41,290 bases of DNA from an uncultured Chryseobacterium sp. (GTDB taxonomy: Bacteria; Bacteroidota; Bacteroidia; Flavobacteriales; Weeksellaceae): positions 1-41,290 of the forward strand of contig NZ_CAKZIK010000077.1 in assembly GCF_936933875.1 (NCBI RefSeq). Direction: 5' to 3'. Positions 40,418 through 41,290 of the stretch are shown piece by piece (position 1 is the stretch's first letter; the number at the start of each line of letters is the position of its first letter). The position numbers were made by a program, and so were the translations under genes. Under the pieces are notes generated by a model. The model was not told the origin of the DNA. It saw only the letters and a program-made list of their open reading frames with translations, and did no database searches.

Positions 40418-40449
40418 ATTTCAAAAAATAAATCAATAAACCAAAAAAT

Positions 40450-41290
40450 ATGTATTTCAACAACGAAACTGTCCTTTTTACAGACGGTCAATTTGTAAAA
40501 GCCAACGAAGCCTTAACAAATTTATACACCCAAACAATGCACTACGGTTATGGAGTTTTTGAAGGAATCCGTTCTTACAAAACTGAAAACGGACTTCAGA
40601 TTTTCAAAGCCAAAGAACATTACGAACGTTTGAAAAAATCCTGCGAACTGGTGAAAATTCCATTTGATTATTCGGTGGAAGAAATGGTGGAACTCACCTG
40701 CGCCGTTCTCGATAAAAACAATCTGGAGGATGCCTACATCCGTCCGCTGGTGCATTGCGGTCCGAATATGAGCCTTACTGCGCCGACTTCCGTTTCTTTT
40801 ATGATTGCAGCCTGGGATTGGGGTGCCTATCTCGGCGAACAGCTTCTGCGCTTGAAATTATCATCGTATTGCCGTCCTCATCCAAAATCCATCCACATCG
40901 AAGCCAAAGTCTGCGGACATTACGTGAACTCCATTTTAGCAACGAGGGAAGCGAAAGATGCAGGCTTTAATGAAGCGCTTCTGCTTGACTGCGAAGGAAA
41001 TCTCGCCGAAGGTCCAGGAGCGAATTTATTTTTTGAAAAAAACGGCGAACTCTTTACCCCAAAATTGGGACAAATACTTCCCGGAATTACACGTGCTACA
41101 GTAATCGATCTTGCTGAAAAACTGAACATAAAATTAACAGAAGGAACCTTCACGCCAAAAGATTTATGCGAGGCCGACAGCGCTTTCTATTGTGGAACGG
41201 CTGCCGAAGTTGTGGGAATAAAATCGGTGGATGATTATGAATTTCCTTTAGAATGGAAAAGCTCTTTGGGTTACAGGCTGCAGCAGGAAT
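40450..41290 (+). CDS. ilvE: Branched-chain amino acid aminotransferase (C-terminus beyond window)
   Basis: A PLP-dependent class IV (fold IV) transaminase that interconverts Ile, Leu and Val with their 2-oxoacids. 280 codons are visible and the frame runs off the right edge with no stop. The N-terminus is canonical (NNETVLFTDGQFVKA, YGYGVFEGIRSY). The PLP lysine lies in HIEAKVCGHYVNSILATREA. LLDCEGNLAEGPGANLFF and GITRATVIDLA are family motifs. Cytosolic. The gene starts 33 nt after a strong terminator and is thus placed under the tandem attenuator. The rest of an ilv operon may follow outside the window. Confidence 0.95.
   Translation, partial: MYFNNETVLFTDGQFVKANEALTNLYTQTMHYGYGVFEGIRSYKTENGLQIFKAKEHYERLKKSCELVKIPFDYSVEEMVELTCAVLDKNNLEDAYIRPLVHCGPNMSLTAPTSVSFMIAAWDWGAYLGEQLLRLKLSSYCRPHPKSIHIEAKVCGHYVNSILATREAKDAGFNEALLLDCEGNLAEGPGANLFFEKNGELFTPKLGQILPGITRATVIDLAEKLNIKLTEGTFTPKDLCEADSAFYCGTAAEVVGIKSVDDYEFPLEWKSSLGYRLQQE

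Noticed and set aside
40256..40498. An 80-codon open frame across the ilvE leader
   Set aside because: It reads through both attenuator hairpins with a TTG start and overlaps the real ilvE start; the short Ile-rich frames explain the region better.

Overview
The window looks like a chromosomal segment from a member of the Bacteroidota, most likely a flavobacterium of the Chryseobacterium/Weeksellaceae type. The base composition is AT-rich and ribosome-binding sites are weak. Promoters fit the Bacteroidota pattern TTG-N19/20-TAnnTTTG; the clearest are at 745-775 (-), 35894-35924 (-), 40018-40048 (-) and 40118-40147 (+). One protein carries a type IX secretion (Por) sorting tail. The family assignments come from motifs and memory, because no search was possible.

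Layout. 1-5514: an edge fragment, a P-loop kinase-like ATPase, release factor 3 (prfC), a doubly anchored lipoprotein, a small membrane protein and an acyl-CoA dehydrogenase. 5660-7438: a divergent long-chain acyl-CoA synthetase. 7470-8950: a low-GC insert with a cysteine-rich lipoprotein between 11-bp inverted repeats, followed by a decayed small membrane-protein gene. 9005-20409: housekeeping genes, namely a zinc-ribbon-family coiled-coil protein, a Nif3-like protein, a voltage-gated-type K+ channel, patatin, an S9 peptidase, dihydrolipoyl dehydrogenase, an acyltransferase and a fused 2-oxoacid dehydrogenase E1. 20846-23720: a DUF892 ferritin-like protein fused at DNA level to the tail of a deleted large catalase, a conserved hypothetical protein and a polyprenyl diphosphate synthase.

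24025-30775 holds six secreted proteins on the minus strand. Five of them (30775 to 24994) are separated by only 11-33 bp and look like one operon. They include a small protein that may have an Hcp-like fold, a coiled-coil protein, a propeller protein with a duplicated N-terminal module and an NHL propeller with a T9SS tail. A TPR-histidine kinase and a LuxR-type regulator diverge from this operon (30971-33641). 33655-39999: rlmN, queA, a frameshifted secreted-protein gene, a mismatch glycosylase, a second S9 peptidase and a small membrane-protein pair. 40118-41290: the ilvE leader and the start of ilvE.

The strongest regulatory find is at 40118-40449. A consensus promoter is followed by two successive isoleucine-rich leader peptides, each with its own intrinsic terminator and its own competing antiterminator pairing, upstream of the branched-chain aminotransferase ilvE. 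This reads as a tandem ribosome-mediated attenuator. The window also holds at least four structured intergenic repeats of different families (14653, 32938, 34697 and 37091). The E1 fusion, lpd and ilvE together fit branched-chain amino acid turnover and iso-fatty-acid supply, although E1 substrate specificity cannot be fixed from sequence alone.
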